Source: Plantactinospora sp. BC1
Lineage (GTDB): Bacteria; Actinomycetota; Actinomycetes; Mycobacteriales; Micromonosporaceae
Reading direction: 5' to 3'
Length of the DNA: 64,000 bases
Assembly (NCBI RefSeq): GCF_003030345.1
Contig: NZ_CP028158.1
Coordinates: 6,510,001 to 6,574,000, forward strand
Each line of letters starts with the position of its first letter. The first letter of the stretch is position 1. A program made the position numbers and the translations under genes. Below are positions 42,777-51,950 of the stretch, piece after piece. Below the pieces are notes generated by a model. It did not search any database. It saw only the letters and a list, made by a program, of their open reading frames with translations, and was not told the origin of the DNA.

Positions 42777-44770
42777 ACGACCGCGACCGAGAAGCAGTAG
42801 TTGCCCCGGGTGTCCAGGCCGTAGACCACGTAGCCGGTGGAGCCGGCCGGCAGCTCCTGGAACGGCCGGAGTTCCTGCCCGGTCCGCCCACCGGCCAGCA
42901 CCACCGGTCCGGTCGCGCCGACCGGATAGCTCCAGCCCAGCGTCACGCTGCTCTGGTTGTCGGCCAGGGTCACCGAGCCGGGCGGGGTGCCGGCGGCGGC
43001 CGGCGGCGGTGTGCTCGGCGGCGCGGCCGGGGTGCCGGTGGTCGGGCCGGGCGCCGGTGGCTCCGGCTCGTCCTCCCCGGTCAGCCCGAACCCGAGCACC
43101 ACGGCCACGGTGCCGAGCAGGACCAGCACCACCAGGCCGGCCACGAAGAGCGGCGGCAGTCGTCGCCCCACGGGTTGCGGCCGGTGGATCCGGACCGGCA
43201 ACCGGGACGACCGCCGTTCCGGCAGGTGCCGGACCTCGGGTACGCCCCCGGCGCCGCCGAGGTCACCGGGGTGGCCCTCCGGGAGTTCCCGGTGCGGTCG
43301 CTCGACGACGGAGGTGGAGTCGAAGGCGACCTCCGGCCGCCAAGGCTCGGCGGAGGCCGGTCCGACCCGCCGCCCGAGCTCCGGGTCGTCGTCGCCGTCG
43401 GGGGTGCGGCGGGCCACGTCCGGCGGCCACCAGCCGTGTTCCGGATCGTCGTCCGCGTCGCCGCCCGGCCCGGCACCGGTGAAGGTTCCCGGCCCGGACC
43501 GGTTCGCCGCGTTGCGGGGTGTCGGGACCGGTGGCCCGGCCGGCGGCGGGCCGGCCCACCGGGGCGGCGGCTCGACGAGCGGGGCGGGAGGCAGCCGGGG
43601 CGGCGGCACCGGCGGGGCGTCGGTGCCGGTCCGGGCGGACCGGGGCGGCGGTGGCGGCGGAAAGCGCAACGGCGGCAACTCGTCACGCGGTGGCAGCTCC
43701 GCGTCCGGCGGATGCTCTCCGCCGTCCGGAAAACCCCCCGGCACCCCGTCCCGGTACGGCTGGTCGTGCTGCCCGGCCCTGCCCGGGTACGCCGACGCCG
43801 CCGCCCCGCCAGCCTGCGGCGGTACGGCGGAGTGCTGCGGGTGGTGCGGGTGCGCCCTACTCCCGCCGTGCTCCGGGTGCTCGGGGTACGGATCGGGCTC
43901 GGGGTACGGATCGGGCTCGGCGTACGGGTCCGGCTCGGCGTACGGGTCCGGTTCGGGGTACGGGTCGGGTTCGGCGTGCCGGGGTTCGGGGTGCCACGGC
44001 TCGGCGTACTCCGGGGCGTGCTGGGTCCGGCCGGTCGGCGCGTGCGGGTCGTCGGCGGATTCCGGCTCCGGGTCCGCGCAGACGTGGTCGGGATCCGCCG
44101 CCGCCCGGGCGAGGGCCGCCACCTGCGCCGCCAGCGGATGGTCGGCCGGCAGGTGTTCCCGGCACAACTCCAGGGCCAGGGCCAGGTGCTCGTGCGCCCG
44201 GGTGAAGAGCCCGCAGTCGCGCTGCATCGCGCCGAGCCGGGCGAGCATCCGGATCCCGCCGGGATGCCCGTCACCGTAGACCTCCCGGTGCAGCTCCCAG
44301 GCGTCCTCCAGCCGGTTGCGGGCCAGCGTGCACTCGCCCTGGGCGTACTCGACGGTGGCCAGGTCGGCGTGCGCGGCGAGTACCCGCAGCGACTCCGGCC
44401 CGTCGTTGGCGGTGAGTTCGATGATCACGTCCCGGTACAGCCGGGCGGCCCGGGTGTGGTTGCCGGTCCGGTGCAGTACGGCGGCGAGGGTCGCCGCGGT
44501 GGCGACGGTCCGCTGGTCGGCCGTCCCGTGGAGCCGGGTGGCCGCGGAGTAGGCGAACGCGGCCCAGCCCCGGGCGGCGTGCGGGTCGCCGAGCGCCACC
44601 AGCACCCGGGCGTGCAGTCCGGCCGCCTCGGCCAACTCGACGGAGGCGTGCGCCGGGCTCGGGTCGGCGGCGTCCAGCGGCGGGCCGAGCAGATTTCGGG
44701 CCCCGGTCAGGTCGCCGGCTGCCACGAGCGCGTTCGCCTGCTGGGTGAGTTCACCGAAGCCGGAAGCCAC
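42701..44770 (-). CDS. TPR protein with disordered linker, membrane span and Fn3-like domain
   Basis: 689 residues from GTG 44770. The N-terminal 215 residues are helical TPR-like repeats (LHARVLVALGDPHAARGW, LAAVLHRTGNHTRAARLY, LATVEYAQGECTLARNRL). About 330 disordered Pro/Asp/Glu/Arg-rich residues follow, including five EPDPY(P/A) units. One membrane segment (PLFVAGLVVLVLLGTVAVVLGF) then leads to a short linker and a C-terminal fibronectin III-like domain (SVTLADNQSSVTLGWSYP ... RGNYCFSVAVVY). The likely topology is TPR inside and Fn3 outside. Function unknown; a scaffold across the membrane is plausible. Confidence 0.82.
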   Translation of the reverse strand: MASGFGELTQQANALVAAGDLTGARNLLGPPLDAADPSPAHASVELAEAAGLHARVLVALGDPHAARGWAAFAYSAATRLHGTADQRTVATAATLAAVLHRTGNHTRAARLYRDVIIELTANDGPESLRVLAAHADLATVEYAQGECTLARNRLEDAWELHREVYGDGHPGGIRMLARLGAMQRDCGLFTRAHEHLALALELCREHLPADHPLAAQVAALARAAADPDHVCADPEPESADDPHAPTGRTQHAPEYAEPWHPEPRHAEPDPYPEPDPYAEPDPYAEPDPYPEPDPYPEHPEHGGSRAHPHHPQHSAVPPQAGGAAASAYPGRAGQHDQPYRDGVPGGFPDGGEHPPDAELPPRDELPPLRFPPPPPPRSARTGTDAPPVPPPRLPPAPLVEPPPRWAGPPPAGPPVPTPRNAANRSGPGTFTGAGPGGDADDDPEHGWWPPDVARRTPDGDDDPELGRRVGPASAEPWRPEVAFDSTSVVERPHRELPEGHPGDLGGAGGVPEVRHLPERRSSRLPVRIHRPQPVGRRLPPLFVAGLVVLVLLGTVAVVLGFGLTGEDEPEPPAPGPTTGTPAAPPSTPPPAAAGTPPGSVTLADNQSSVTLGWSYPVGATGPVVLAGGRTGQELRPFQELPAGSTGYVVYGLDTRGNYCFSVAVVYSESVVGEAEPVCTERPGRSPSAR
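43883..43972 (-). repeat. five 18-base tandem repeats (EPDPY-P/A)
   Basis: Ninety bases inside the TPR protein gene coding for five copies of EPDPYP or EPDPYA. The units keep the frame and lie in the disordered linker before the membrane segment. Confidence 0.85.
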
Positions 44771-44869
44771 GCCCCATCGTGCTCGCCCGGCGACGTTCAG
44801 TACAAGAGGGCAGGTGGGGCAGTTTGGTCGTCATACCGGGCGTCCGGCTCGGACGGCTACCGTGGAGCG

Positions 44870-45391
44870 ATGGGGATCCACCGGCTCAACCACGCCGTAC
44901 TCTTCGTCCGCGACCTCGCCCGCAGTGTCGCCTTCTACCGGGACGTCCTCGGTTTCCGGCAGGTGCCGATGACGCCGGAGGGTTTCGACGGGGCCGCCTT
45001 CCTCCAGGCGCCCGGTTCCACCAACGACCACGACCTCGGCCTCTTCGAGGTGGGTGCCGCCGCCGGCCCGTCCGGTGCCGGGCGGAGCACGGTCGGCCTC
45101 TACCACCTGGCCTGGGAGGTGGACACCCTCGACGAGTTGTCGGCGCTCGCCGGGCGGCTCTCCGAGGCCGGCGCGTTGGCCGGCAGCTCCGACCACGGCA
45201 GCACCAAGAGCCTCTACGGCAAGGATCCGGACGGGCTGGAGTTCGAGGTGGTCTGGTTGGTTCCGGCCGACGGGCTCGACGAGCAGACCCTCGCCGCGCG
45301 CCGCCGGATCTCGCGGCTCGACCTCGACCGGGAGAAGCAGCGGTACGGCGGGCAGACCCGGGGCGGAGTCGGCGTCTCCGTCCCGTCCTGA
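44870..45391 (+). CDS. VOC-family (glyoxalase/dioxygenase-like) protein
   Basis: 173 residues from ATG 44870. Vicinal-oxygen-chelate fold: LNHAVLFVRDLARSVAFYRDVLGF in the first half (metal His in NHAV) and LYHLAWEVDTLDEL, then DPDGLEFEVVW in the second half (metal His and Glu). It resembles the catechol 2,3-dioxygenase-like / glyoxalase group. All three expected ligands are present, so it is probably an active metalloenzyme. The substrate cannot be named. It is divergent from the TPR gene and followed by the unknown gene at 45490. Confidence 0.9.
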   Translation: MGIHRLNHAVLFVRDLARSVAFYRDVLGFRQVPMTPEGFDGAAFLQAPGSTNDHDLGLFEVGAAAGPSGAGRSTVGLYHLAWEVDTLDELSALAGRLSEAGALAGSSDHGSTKSLYGKDPDGLEFEVVWLVPADGLDEQTLAARRRISRLDLDREKQRYGGQTRGGVGVSVPS

Positions 45392-45489
45392 CCGGCGCCC
45401 GGGGGCCGGGGCGGCTTCCGTCGACGGTCGGTACCGGGACGGCGACCGTCGAGGTGACAGGGGCGGGCCGGGCAGGGTAGAACCGCAGC

Positions 45490-46407
45490 ATGTCCACGGA
45501 CCCGATCGGCGTCGTCAAACGGGAACTGCTGGTACGCCAGCTCGACTCCTGGGCGCCGGCCGCGCTGCACCGGTCCCGGCGGGCAACCTTCGCGCAGGCG
45601 TACGCCGGGGCGGACGGCGGGACCGCCGACGCCGCGCTGCGGGTCCTGGTCGAGTTCGCCGACCTGCTGCGGGGTGGGCGGATGACGGCGCTGACGCTCG
45701 GTCGGGCCGACGACCACGACCTCGCGGCACGGCACGCGACGGCGCAGGCGGAGTTGCCGGCCGGGCTGGCCGCGCACCTGATGCCGGGCGGGGTCGACCG
45801 GGTGCCGGTGGCGCTCAAGGCTGCCGTCGCGAACGGTGCTCCGGTCTTCGCCTACCTGGACGGCACCGGCGGCCCGGAGCCGGCCGTCGAGGTGCTCGCG
45901 GCGGTCGCCGGTGGCCGCCCCGCCGAACTGCTGCTGGTGCTCGATCCGCCGGTCTGGTCCGGGGCCGACCACCGACGCCGACTGGCCGGGGTCGGGCTGC
46001 CGCTGGTGACCGAGGTGGAGCTGGTCGCCGACGACCGGGCCGAGGTTCTCGTCTTCGCCACCGCCGCCGGCAAGCGGCTGGACGCCTTCAAGAACGCGCT
46101 CTGGGCGGTCGACGAGTACGCCGGGGTGCGCTACCGGGATCCCGGCGACCCGGAGGGACACCTGCTGGACATCTCGCTGGCACCGCATCCGGGGCCACTA
46201 CGGCGGGAACTCCTGGCCCGGCTGGCGTCGGTCGGCGCCGCGTCCGTCACCGAGCTGCGGCAGTTCACCGCCGAGCGGACCGTCTATCGTCCGGCGGACA
46301 CCAACCGGGTGCTCACCGCGTTGCTGGCGGCCGGGGTGGTGCGCCGGGAACCCGAGGCGGGCCGGCTCGCCGGGGACGTGACGATCACCGCCACACCCTC
46401 CACCTGA
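45490..46407 (+). CDS. conserved hypothetical protein with C-terminal winged-helix-like region
   Basis: 305 residues from ATG 45490. The N terminus reads DPIGVVKRELLVRQLDSWAPAALH and then FAQAYAGADGG. The middle is an alternating strand-helix region (VFAYLDGTGG, LLLVLDPP, EVLVFATAAGKRLDAFKNALWAVDEYAG). The last 70 residues (RELLARLASVGAASVTEL, RVLTALLAAGVVRRE) look like a winged helix. No signal peptide or cysteines. The pattern faintly recalls three-Cys-motif partner proteins, but not enough to assign. Function unknown. Confidence 0.72.
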   Translation: MSTDPIGVVKRELLVRQLDSWAPAALHRSRRATFAQAYAGADGGTADAALRVLVEFADLLRGGRMTALTLGRADDHDLAARHATAQAELPAGLAAHLMPGGVDRVPVALKAAVANGAPVFAYLDGTGGPEPAVEVLAAVAGGRPAELLLVLDPPVWSGADHRRRLAGVGLPLVTEVELVADDRAEVLVFATAAGKRLDAFKNALWAVDEYAGVRYRDPGDPEGHLLDISLAPHPGPLRRELLARLASVGAASVTELRQFTAERTVYRPADTNRVLTALLAAGVVRREPEAGRLAGDVTITATPST

Positions 46408-46493
46408 GCCTGCCGCCCGGTCGACGGGCCGTGGCCGGGTGCCAAACAGGGACGCCGACGACCTCGCCGGCATCCCCGTCCGTCACCGCTTCC

Positions 46494-46673
46494 TCAGGAC
46501 CGCGACTTGTCCTGCTTCCAGGACAGCGGGCCGGGCAGGTCGACCCGGTGCGCCCGGGCCCGGGAGTTCCACGACCAACGTCCGATCTTGATACTCCACG
46601 ACGAGAAGCCGTTCTCGGTGAAGTTGAGGATCAGTGGACCGAACTTCTTGCGCTTACGGAACATCAGACCCAC
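46494..46673 (-). CDS. DUF4236 protein
   Basis: 59 residues from GTG 46673 with GGGAG eight bases upstream. The sequence has the DUF4236 hallmarks: FRKRKKFGPLILNFTENG near the start, then SSWSIKIGRWSWNSRARAHRVDLPG (given here as residues 24-48) and a WKQDKSRS end. DUF4236 proteins are small, basic and Trp-rich, occur widely in bacteria and some phages, and have no assigned function. The gene is short and easily missed. It stands alone between the unknown gene at 45490 (convergent) and the Rrf2 gene. Confidence 0.85.
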   Translation of the reverse strand: MGLMFRKRKKFGPLILNFTENGFSSWSIKIGRWSWNSRARAHRVDLPGPLSWKQDKSRS

Positions 46674-46837
46674 GGTCCTGCTCCCTTCGGGACGACTGTT
46701 TCGGTGACCGGCAAGTCAACTGCTTGGGTGACCGGGAAAATGCCCCGTACGGATGTTCGGCAAACGTGCACCGGCGTCGGCGGGACCGCGTCCGGTCCGG
46801 TGAGGACGGTCCGGGATGGCCGGTGCCGCCCCGTCGC

Positions 46838-47308
46838 TCAGCGCGGCTGCCAGGCGTCCGGCCTGGTGGTCAGCTTGCGTACGTGCGCCGGCATCCGGCC
46901 GCTGATCAGTTCGGCGAGACTCACCTCGTCGACGACGTCCCGTACCGCCGCCCGGACGGCGACCCAGAGCCGGGGCAGGTTCTCGGCCGCCCCGTCGTAC
47001 CGGGTCTGCTCGGGGCGCATCCCGCGGATTCCGGCGAGGGGGCCGTCCACGGCACGCAGGATCATGCCGACGGTCACCTCCCGCGGCGACCGGGCCAGCG
47101 TGTAGCCGCCCTCCGCCCCCCGCTGCGCCCTGACGATCCCGGCCCGACGCAGGTCGCCGAGGACCGCCTCCAGGAACTTCCGGGGCAGGTCCTGCTCGGC
47201 GGCGAGCGCCTGGGCGGACATCAACGCCGGGTACGCCGCCGCGAGGCTGAGGCCGGCCCGTACCGCGTAGTCACCGCGCGCCGAGATCTGCACGCCTCCA
47301 TCATCCAC
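46838..47308 (-). CDS. Rrf2-family transcriptional regulator without iron-sulfur cysteines
   Basis: 156 residues. Winged-helix Rrf2 pattern: VQISARGDYAVRAGLSLAAAYP, LAAEQDLPRKFLEAVLGDLRRAGIV, RGAEGGYTLARSPREVTVGMILRAVDGPL. The protein contains no cysteine at all, so it cannot carry the [Fe-S] cluster of IscR or NsrR and must sense something else, as in CymR-like members. GTG 47308 is taken as the start; GTG 47293 fits the usual family N terminus (QISARG) but is poorly spaced from its GGAGG. It lies downstream of the AraC regulator on the same strand. Confidence 0.9.
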   Translation of the reverse strand: MDDGGVQISARGDYAVRAGLSLAAAYPALMSAQALAAEQDLPRKFLEAVLGDLRRAGIVRAQRGAEGGYTLARSPREVTVGMILRAVDGPLAGIRGMRPEQTRYDGAAENLPRLWVAVRAAVRDVVDEVSLAELISGRMPAHVRKLTTRPDAWQPR

Positions 47309-47362
47309 GCCCCGGTGTGGCGGGCCGACGGCGGCGGGTCGGGGCCGGACGGCGGCGGCCGG

Positions 47363-48295
47363 TCAGCCCGGCAGGGCGGTGGTCCGGCCGGAGAGTCCGG
47401 CCCGGAAGGCGCCGGGACTGTGCCCGACCTCCCGGTGGAAGAACCGGCCGAAGTTGGTCGGCTCCGGGAAGCCGAGCCGCCGGCCGACCTCGGCGACCGG
47501 GAGGTCGGTCGCGGCGAGCAGCCGTCGGGCCTCCAACGCCACCCGCTCGTCGATCACCTGTTTGGCGCTGCGGCCGGTGGCGGCCAGGCAGGCCCGGGTC
47601 AGGGTACGGACGGAGCAGTCGAGCCGGCCGGCGTAGTCCTCGACCCGCCGGGTCTGCCCGTACGAGCGCTCGACCTCGTGGCGGAGCCGCCAGAAGGTGC
47701 CGGTCGGGTCCGCACCGTGCGGGTCGGCATCGGCATCGGCAGCGTCCACCACCTGCCGGGCGGGGGGCAGCGCGCCGGGGTCGGCCGGGTCGCGGGGCAG
47801 CAGGGCCAGGCGCAGCAGCAGTACGGCGAGCTGGTGCCGGAGCAGTTCGGTGGCGAGGGTGCCGCCGCCGTGCCGCTGGCAGTCGACCACCAGTTGACTG
47901 ACCTCGTTGATCACCGCGTCCTCGTCCTCGCCGGCGAGCTGCCAGTAGCCGGCGGTGAACGGCGGCCCGATCGGCGACACGCCCAGGTCGTGCATGGTCT
48001 CCGGGGTCCAGCAGACCATCACGGCATCGAGTCCGCTCTGCCCGCCGTGCTGGACGACCTGGCCGGGCCGGACCCAGAGCAGCGACCCGGGCCGGCACGG
48101 GTACGTCCGGAAGTCGATCTCCTGGGTGCCGTGTCCGACGGTGACCAGGATGAGCAGGTGTCGATCGACCAGCAGTGGCCCCCGCCGGGCCGGGTCGAGG
48201 AGGTAGTCACGCAGGGTGAAGGTGCGGATGCCGGCCCAGCCGGGCGGGGCCGGCAACTCGCCCGACGTACCGGGAAGTTGACCGAATCGGACCAT
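47363..48295 (-). CDS. AraC-family transcriptional regulator
   Basis: 310 residues from ATG 48295. An AraC-type cupin domain (about 20-150: RDYLLDPARRGPLL, CRPGSLLWVRPGQVVQHG) is followed by two HTH motifs at the C terminus: RRVEDYAGRLDCSVRTLTRACLA and VAEVGRRLGFPEPTNFGRFFHREVGHSPGAFR. It probably responds to a small molecule. It is divergent from the GH44 gene, with 302 bases between them, so regulation of that gene is possible, but no operator is identified. Confidence 0.92.
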   Translation of the reverse strand: MVRFGQLPGTSGELPAPPGWAGIRTFTLRDYLLDPARRGPLLVDRHLLILVTVGHGTQEIDFRTYPCRPGSLLWVRPGQVVQHGGQSGLDAVMVCWTPETMHDLGVSPIGPPFTAGYWQLAGEDEDAVINEVSQLVVDCQRHGGGTLATELLRHQLAVLLLRLALLPRDPADPGALPPARQVVDAADADADPHGADPTGTFWRLRHEVERSYGQTRRVEDYAGRLDCSVRTLTRACLAATGRSAKQVIDERVALEARRLLAATDLPVAEVGRRLGFPEPTNFGRFFHREVGHSPGAFRAGLSGRTTALPG

Positions 48296-48597
48296 CACCT
48301 GCGACGTTAGCCGTCGGCGGCCCGCCGCGCACCCCTCGGGGGGCCCGTGTCCGGCGTCGACCGCGCGGCGGGAACCGCTGCTGGCGGGGGTCGCCGTGCC
48401 GACCGGATCCGCGCCGGGGCCGGACGGCCAGACATCGACGTACGACGTTGACCGTCGGCTCGGTTGATCGGTAACCTGGCCCCGGTCCGGGCCACGACCA
48501 ACGCGCGCGGGACAGCGACGGGTGCACGCGAGACACACCGAACTTGCCACGTCCGCCCTTTCCGGGCCGGACATCCGAGGAGTTCCGGAGATCCCGC
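48296..48597. other. intergenic region between AraC regulator and GH44 gene
   Basis: 302 bases with no gene I can support. It must hold the divergent promoters of both neighbours. TTGACC (48449-48454) is a possible -35 for the GH44 gene, but no good -10 follows at the right distance. The GH44 ribosome site CGGAG lies at 48586-48590. Confidence 0.45.
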
Positions 48598-50769
48598 ATG
48601 CGCCGTACCACCATCACGCGTCGTAGATCAATCCTGTCCGCCGCCGTCAGCGCCGCGCTCGTCGCCACCGGGGCGCCGGTGGTCGCCGCCCCGCCCCCGG
48701 GGTTCGCCGAACCGGGCCCGGCACTGGAGGTCGACGTCGCCGCCGACCGGCATCCGATCAGCCCGCACATCTACGGGATGAACTTCGTCGACGAGGCCCT
48801 GGCCGAGGAGTTGGCCCTGCCGGTACGCCGCTGGGGCGGCAACGCCACCACCCGCTACCACTACCGCTACGACACCACCAACCGCGCCTCGGACTGGTTC
48901 TTCGAGAACATCGCCGAGGAGAACGCCGACCCGGCGGCGCTGCCGGACGGATCGTCCACGGACCGTTTCGTCGAGCAGGACCGGCGTACCGGCACGGACA
49001 CCGTGCTGACGGTGCCGCTGATCGGCTGGGCGCCGAAGGCCCGGGACGGCTCGTGCGGCTTCTCGGTCGCCAAGTACGGGCCGCAGGAGCGTACCGACGA
49101 GTGGCGTCCCGACTGCGGCAACGGCGTACGGCCGGACGGCTCCCTGGTCACCGGCAACGACCCGCACGACACCAGTGTGGAGGTCGGCCCGGAGTACGTC
49201 CGGGAGTGGCTGCGCCACCTCACCGGCAAGTACGGCACGGCGGCCGAGGGCGGGGTGAAGTTCTACAACCTCGACAACGAGCCGGACATCTGGCACTCCA
49301 CCCACCGGGACGTGCACCCGACCGGGGCGAGTTCGGCGGAGCTGCGCGACCAGGCGTACGCGATCGGTGCGGCGGTCAAGGAGGTCGACCCGTCGGCGGC
49401 GACGCTCGGCCCGGTCGGCTGGGGCTGGACCTCCTGGGACCACTCCGGGCTCGACCAGGAGGTGTGCGGGCGTACCGGGTGCTGGGCGAACCCGCCGGAC
49501 CGGCCGGCCCGGGACGGGCTGCCCTTCGCCACCTGGTACCTCCAGCAGATGCGCGACTACGAGGAGGCGCACGGGCAGCGGGTGCTCGACTACTTCGACA
49601 TGCACTTCTATCCGCAGGCCTCCGGGGTGGCGTTCGGCAACGGCACCGACCCGGCGACCAACGCGCTGCGGCTGCGCTCCACCCGGGCGCTCTGGGACCC
49701 GACCTACACCGACGAGAGCTGGATCAACACCCAGGTCCGGCTGGTGCCCCGGATGAAGGAGCTGGTGGCGGCGAACTATCCGGGGACGAGGACGGCGATC
49801 ACCGAGTACAACTGGGGGGCGCTGGACCACGTCAACGGGGCGCTGGCCCAGGCCGACGTACTCGGGATCTTCGGTCGGGAGGGGTTGGACCTGGCGACCC
49901 TCTGGGCGCCGCCGGCCGCGAGCCAGCCGGGCGCGTACGCCTTCCGGATGTACCGCAACTACGACGGCGCCGGCGGCCGGTTCGGCGAGGTCGGGGTCCG
50001 GGCGACCTCCGCCGACCAGGAGGCCCTCTCGGTGTACGCGGCCGAGCGCGGCTCGGACGGCGCGCTGACCGTGATGGTGGTGAACAAGAGCGGGGTGGAG
50101 CGGACCAGTTCGCTGGCGCTGCGCGGCCGGTCCGCCGCGACCACCCAGGTCTACCGGTACGGCGCCGGCAACCTCGGCGCGATCGTCCGGGAGGCGGACC
50201 AGCGGATCCTGGTGCCGCCGCCGGTGGCCGGCGCGCCGAACGGCACCCTGTCGCACACCTTCCCGGCCGACTCGGTGACGCTCTTCGTGATCGGGGCGCC
50301 GGAGAGCCCGCCGCCGCTGGCGGTGCTGCACCGCAACCTGGACCGGTCGGCCACGGACGCCCGGATCCGTCCGGCGTTCGAGCTGGAGAATCCCGGCCGG
50401 GTGCCGGTCGAGCTGTCCCGGCTGACCGTGCGGTACTGGTTCACCCGGGACGGTGGGCGCGGCGCGGTGCAGGCGGCCTGCGTGCAGGCCACGATCGACT
50501 GCGCCAACGTGACCCGGTGGCTGGTGACGCTGCCGAGATCCCGGCGTGGCGCGGACGGCTATCTGGAGGTCGGGTTCGGTCGGGGTGCCGGGACGTTGCC
50601 GGCGGCCGGGAGGACCGGCCCGATCGAGTTGCGGTTGACCAAGGCGGACCGGTCGCGGTTCGTCGAGACCGACGACCACAGCTGGCGGCCGGCGGGGCCG
50701 GGCTACCAGCCCAGTACCCGGATCACGGTCCACCTGGACGGCGTACGCATCGCCGGGACCGAGCCGTGA
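48598..50769 (+). CDS. secreted GH44 endoglucanase/xyloglucanase with CBM3
   Basis: 723 residues from ATG 48598. A signal peptide (Arg-rich RRTTITRRRS then SAAVSAALVATGAPVVA) precedes the GH44 catalytic domain (about 40-520: ISPHIYGMNFVDE, VRRWGGNATTRYHYRYD). Acid/base Glu228 is in NLDNEPDIW and nucleophile Glu403 in ITEYNWG. The C-terminal CBM3 (about 590-720) has IRPAFELENPGRVPVELSRL (given by its ends), VRYWFTRDG and VETDDHSW. The enzyme should cleave beta-1,4-glucan or xyloglucan on cellulose. The first arginines (TRRR) could even allow Tat export. It is divergent from an AraC regulator. Confidence 0.93.
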   Translation: MRRTTITRRRSILSAAVSAALVATGAPVVAAPPPGFAEPGPALEVDVAADRHPISPHIYGMNFVDEALAEELALPVRRWGGNATTRYHYRYDTTNRASDWFFENIAEENADPAALPDGSSTDRFVEQDRRTGTDTVLTVPLIGWAPKARDGSCGFSVAKYGPQERTDEWRPDCGNGVRPDGSLVTGNDPHDTSVEVGPEYVREWLRHLTGKYGTAAEGGVKFYNLDNEPDIWHSTHRDVHPTGASSAELRDQAYAIGAAVKEVDPSAATLGPVGWGWTSWDHSGLDQEVCGRTGCWANPPDRPARDGLPFATWYLQQMRDYEEAHGQRVLDYFDMHFYPQASGVAFGNGTDPATNALRLRSTRALWDPTYTDESWINTQVRLVPRMKELVAANYPGTRTAITEYNWGALDHVNGALAQADVLGIFGREGLDLATLWAPPAASQPGAYAFRMYRNYDGAGGRFGEVGVRATSADQEALSVYAAERGSDGALTVMVVNKSGVERTSSLALRGRSAATTQVYRYGAGNLGAIVREADQRILVPPPVAGAPNGTLSHTFPADSVTLFVIGAPESPPPLAVLHRNLDRSATDARIRPAFELENPGRVPVELSRLTVRYWFTRDGGRGAVQAACVQATIDCANVTRWLVTLPRSRRGADGYLEVGFGRGAGTLPAAGRTGPIELRLTKADRSRFVETDDHSWRPAGPGYQPSTRITVHLDGVRIAGTEP

Positions 50770-50970
50770 CTCCGGCGGGCTCGCCATCAGCCGGGCGCTG
50801 AGCGATGATCATCGGGACCCGGTCGTGACCGTCTGCTCGACCGGGCCGTAGCGCAGCCGTGCCGGCCGGAGTTGTCGGGTCGGGGCGGTCAGGATTAAGT
50901 TACCGAACAGTACGTGAAACGGGTCGGCCGGCGCCCCGGTGCCGGCCGCCCACAACCTGCAGAGGTGTGC

Positions 50971-51747
50971 ATGCCAGGTCTCTTCTCGGTCGAGGGCAAG
51001 GCGGTGCTGGTCACCGGCGGCACCCGGGGGATCGGGCTCATGATCGCCCGGGGATTCGTCGAGGCGGGCGCCCAGGTGATCATCTCGTCGCGCAAGGCGG
51101 ACGTCTGCGCGGAGATCGCCGAGCAGCTCTCCGACCTCGGCCGCTGCGAGGCGATCCCGGCGGACATCTCCAACGCGGCCGGGGCGGCCCGGCTCGCCGA
51201 ACAGGTCCTGGCCCGGGTGCCGGCGCTGGACGTACTGGTCAACAACGCCGGTGCGACCTGGGGCGCGCCGCTGGAGGCGTACCCGGAGAGCGCCTTCGAC
51301 AAGCTCTGGGCGGTCAACGTCAAGGCGGTCTTCCAGTTGACCACCGCCCTGCTGCCGGCGTTGCGCGCCTCGGCCAGCGCCGACGACCCGGCCCGAGTGA
51401 TCAACATCGGCTCGATCGACGGCATCCGGGTGCCGTGGATGGAGGTGTACGCCTACTCGGCCACCAAGGCGGCGGTACACATGCTGACCCGGAGCCTGGC
51501 CCACCAGCTCGCCCCGGAGCACATCACGGTGAACGCGATCGCACCCGGCCCGTTCGAGAGCAAGATGATGGCGTTCGCGCTGGACGACCCGGCGACCCGG
51601 GCGACGATCGAGCACCAGGTGCCGCTCGGCCGGATCGGTCGGCCCGACGACATGGCCGGCGCCGCGATCTACCTCGCGTCCCGGGCCGGGGCGTACCTGA
51701 CCGGAGCGGTCATCCCGGTCGACGGCGGCATCACCACGCACGGCTGA
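50971..51747 (+). CDS. short-chain dehydrogenase/reductase
   Basis: 258 residues from ATG 50971 (AGAGG site). Classical SDR: TGGTRGIG cofactor loop, NNAGATWG, catalytic Ser in NIGSIDG and YAYSATK (Tyr and Lys), then the C-terminal IPVDGGITTHG. Arg in SSRKADV suggests NADP(H). Close matches in the class are 3-oxoacyl-ACP reductase-like or rhamnolipid RhlG-type enzymes; the substrate is not determinable. It is monocistronic. Confidence 0.92.
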   Translation: MPGLFSVEGKAVLVTGGTRGIGLMIARGFVEAGAQVIISSRKADVCAEIAEQLSDLGRCEAIPADISNAAGAARLAEQVLARVPALDVLVNNAGATWGAPLEAYPESAFDKLWAVNVKAVFQLTTALLPALRASASADDPARVINIGSIDGIRVPWMEVYAYSATKAAVHMLTRSLAHQLAPEHITVNAIAPGPFESKMMAFALDDPATRATIEHQVPLGRIGRPDDMAGAAIYLASRAGAYLTGAVIPVDGGITTHG

Positions 51748-51950
51748 CCCCGACCGGAGCCCGCGCACGGCTGCCCGGACACGCACGCCCTGCCGGACCG
51801 GAGGCCCCGCACGGCTGCCCGGACCGGAGGTCACCTCGCCGACCGGGTGCCGGCCCACCGACCAGACGTCGCCGCGCGGACCTCGGCAGGGTCCGCGCGG
51901 CGTGGCGTTCCAGCGGCGTGACGTGCCCGCGAGGCCGTCGCGGGGAACGG

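Noticed and set aside
43883-43972. Repeated 18-base units as a CRISPR-like array
   Set aside because: Units are contiguous, without spacers, and code for EPDPY repeats in frame.
41279-45391. 1370-codon plus-strand frame
   Set aside because: Only its last part (from 44870) is real, coding the VOC protein; the rest is out of frame with the histidine kinase and antisense to the TPR gene.
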